Source: Peptostreptococcaceae bacterium (GTDB lineage Bacteria; Bacillota_A; Clostridia; Peptostreptococcales; Acidaminobacteraceae). Taken from it: a stretch of 7,384 nt of DNA. Position numbers and translations under genes: made by a program. Under the pieces are notes generated by a model, which worked only from the letters and a program-made list of their open reading frames with translations, was not told the DNA's origin and did not search any database. Positions 5,553 through 7,384 of the stretch are shown here, piece after piece. The stretch's first letter is position 1. Each line of letters opens with the position of its first letter. The stretch spans positions 1-7,384 of the forward strand of contig JABXKX010000564.1 of the NCBI GenBank assembly GCA_013619035.1, given 5' to 3'.

Positions 5553-7384
5553 TAAATTTTCACCATCCCTGCTGATTGTATTTGTACGTCTGGTTCTATT
5601 TCATTATACGATAAAACTATCAAATCTGGTATCATTTGCTCAGTTAATCGTTTAAAATAAAATCTAACGATTGGTGCAGTAACAACAATCGGTTGTTCAC
5701 CTAATGATAATAGATTCTGTATTTGTACTGCTAAGTTATTGAGAAGTGCTTGACTCACATCAGGTGATAAAGACATATATGATCCACCTTCAGTTTGTTG
5801 TATTGACTCCATTAGAGTCGCTTCAAGGTTTTGATCTAAAGTCACCACTCTAGCAAATTTATCAGTAATATATGTGCTAGTAATATGTCGACTTAACGCT
5901 TGTCTAACATATTCTGTTAGAATATTGACATCTTTATTAGACATTGCATAATCTGCAAGAGTCTCTAAAATTGTCAGTAGATTTCTAACAGAAACACCTT
6001 CTCTTAAAAGGTTTGCAAGAACTTTCTGTATATCACCTATCGACATTATATTGGGAATCAATTCATCAACAACCGTCGGACTCGATTCACGTAGATTATC
6101 AATCAGTGATTTCACTTCATCTCTACCCAGTAATTCATGAACGTGTTTCTTTAAAATTTCTGTTAAATGAGTTGAAATAATTGAAGATGGATCTACAACA
6201 GTATAGCCATAGATTTCTGCTTTCTCACGTTCTGTTTCATTGATCCAAAGTGCTGGCAAACCAAATGCTGGTTCAACCGTTTCAATACCCTTAATTTCAC
6301 CTTCTACATTACCTGGATTCATTGCAAGGTAATGATCAAACATAATAGAACCACCTGCAACTTTTGAACCTTTGATTTTTACAATATACTCATTTGCATC
6401 CAATTGTATAAAATCACGAAGTCTTATCATTGGTATGACAACACCGAGTTCTAACGCTATTTGTCTTCTAATCATGACTAGACGGTCAAATAAATCACCG
6501 CCTTGGTTTGGATCAGCTAAAGGAATAATTCCATAACCGAATTCTAATTCAATTGGATCAACTTGTAATAGTGGAATAATACTCTCTGGTTTTCTGATTT
6601 CTTCCATTTTTTCATCGCTTTCTTCTGTAGCTTCAGCGACTTCACCAGTTGTTCCTTTATCTCTCATTCGGAACCCTAAGAATCCAAATATACAGCCTAG
6701 TGTAGTTAAAGGTAAGGCTGGGAGAGGTGTAAACAGACCTAATAATCCTAGAGTTGAACCTAAGACATATAAGACTTTTTTATTTTGTAACATTTGGCTG
6801 ATTATATCATCACCCAATTGCCCTTCACTTGCTCTTCTTGTAACAACAATACCTGTCGCAGTAGAGATCATCAACGCTGGAATCTGACTCACCAAACCAT
6901 CACCGATAGTTAATAGTGTGAATTGATTCAAAGACTCTCCCATAGACAATTCTAAACGTGACATACCAATAAAGAAACCTGCCGCTATATTGATAACTGT
7001 AATGATGATACCAGCAATAGCATCACCTTTTACAAACTTACTGGCACCATCCATTGAACCATAAAAATCGGCTTCATTTTGAATTTTTGCTCTTCTACCT
7101 TTTGCTTGTGCTTCATCAATTAAACCAGAGTTTAAATCTGCATCAATTGCCATCTGTTTACCCGGCATAGCATCTAATGTAAAACGTGCAGCAACTTCAG
7201 ATACTCTCTCAGCACCTTTTGTAATTACTAAGAATTGAATAATTACAATAATCACGAAGATGATAAAACCAACAACAGCATCTCCGCCAATTACCCACTG
7301 GGCAAAAGCTTCTATAACGTTACCAGCATAACCCTGACCTAAGATTTGTCTCGTTGTCGAGACGTTTAGGGCCAATCTAAACAT
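5552..7384 (-). CDS. flhA: Flagellar type III export-gate protein FlhA (5' end cut by window edge)
   Basis: FlhA is the large integral-membrane component of the flagellar type III export gate; its cytoplasmic domain docks chaperones and substrates in order. 610 codons are visible. The family normally has about 680-700 residues, and the first visible residues [11 protein letters not shown] are an internal FHIPEP-family signature, so about 70 N-terminal residues lie beyond the right edge. The Met at the edge is not the true start. Visible membrane segments (numbered from the edge) are about 37-54, 122-141, 161-182 and 203-238. The conserved cytoplasmic loop includes [20 protein letters not shown] (55-74) and [10 protein letters not shown] (116-125), whose Asp121 matches the essential membrane-border aspartate of FlhA. 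An acidic linker lies at about 243-265 and the cytoplasmic domain at about 270-610, with [11 protein letters not shown] (281-291), [14 protein letters not shown] (394-407) and the end [20 protein letters not shown]. No frameshift is seen. flhF follows with a one-base overlap. Confidence 0.97.
   Translation of the reverse strand: MFRLALNVSTTRQILGQGYAGNVIEAFAQWVIGGDAVVGFIIFVIIVIIQFLVITKGAERVSEVAARFTLDAMPGKQMAIDADLNSGLIDEAQAKGRRAKIQNEADFYGSMDGASKFVKGDAIAGIIITVINIAAGFFIGMSRLELSMGESLNQFTLLTIGDGLVSQIPALMISTATGIVVTRRASEGQLGDDIISQMLQNKKVLYVLGSTLGLLGLFTPLPALPLTTLGCIFGFLGFRMRDKGTTGEVAEATEESDEKMEEIRKPESIIPLLQVDPIELEFGYGIIPLADPNQGGDLFDRLVMIRRQIALELGVVIPMIRLRDFIQLDANEYIVKIKGSKVAGGSIMFDHYLAMNPGNVEGEIKGIETVEPAFGLPALWINETEREKAEIYGYTVVDPSSIISTHLTEILKKHVHELLGRDEVKSLIDNLRESSPTVVDELIPNIMSIGDIQKVLANLLREGVSVRNLLTILETLADYAMSNKDVNILTEYVRQALSRHITSTYITDKFARVVTLDQNLEATLMESIQQTEGGSYMSLSPDVSQALLNNLAVQIQNLLSLGEQPIVVTAPIVRFYFKRLTEQMIPDLIVLSYNEIEPDVQIQSAGMVKI
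5560..5564 (-). promoter_or_regulatory. Ribosome binding site of flhF inside the end of flhA
   Basis: GGTGA on the minus strand stands 7 bases before the flhF ATG at 5552 and lies within the final flhA codons. It is a modest Shine-Dalgarno match; together with the TAATG overlap it suggests that flhF is translated partly by ribosomes finishing flhA. Confidence 0.6.

Noticed and set aside
5392..5655. Plus-strand open frame of 87 codons spanning the flhF start and flhA end
   Set aside because: Its hydrophobic translation might suggest a small membrane protein, but it is fully antisense to two strongly conserved coding ends and has no clear ribosome site.
7382..7384. ATG at the right edge as the true start of flhA
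   Set aside because: The residues that follow ([11 protein letters not shown]) are an internal FHIPEP-family signature normally found about 70 residues into the protein, so the gene continues beyond the edge. This is not a natural truncation.

Overview
The window is one continuous block of six genes, all on the minus strand. It is part of a flagellar/chemotaxis operon. In transcription order (high to low coordinates) it contains: flhA (5' end cut by the right edge), flhF, flhG, a two-domain PilZ gene of the YcgR/MotI 'flagellar brake' type, cheB, and cheA (3' end cut by the left edge). There is no non-coding stretch longer than 8 bases. No RNA gene, mobile element, repeat array, promoter or terminator could be supported.

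The organism is most likely a motile, low-G+C Gram-positive bacterium of the Clostridia type. The DNA is clearly AT-rich, with frequent TTA, AGA, AAA and ATA codons. Ribosome sites are strong and purine-rich. The order flhA-flhF-flhG-cheB-cheA matches the fla/che operon known from Bacillus subtilis. A PilZ gene between flhG and cheB, and a CheA with a CheY-binding P2 domain, also fit Firmicutes. The genus cannot be fixed from this evidence.

Region by region: 5552-7384 encodes the export-gate protein FlhA without roughly its first 70 residues. 4347-5552 is the SRP-type GTPase FlhF. 3481-4350 is its MinD-like partner FlhG, carrying both the N-terminal FlhF-activating motif and a C-terminal amphipathic tail. 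2759-3472 is a c-di-GMP receptor with intact RxxxR and DxSxxG motifs. 1707-2759 is the receptor methylesterase CheB, and 1-1703 is the histidine kinase CheA (P1 to the start of P5).

Together the genes cover flagellar export (FlhA), placement and number of flagella (FlhF/FlhG), second-messenger control of motor output (PilZ protein), and sensory signalling and adaptation (CheA, CheB). Start and stop codons overlap or nearly touch at every junction (TAATG, ATGA, 8-base gap, TAATG, 3-base gap), so a single mRNA with translational coupling is likely. I found no evidence of a previously undescribed system. The most interesting point is the genetic coupling of a c-di-GMP receptor to the flagellar and chemotaxis genes.
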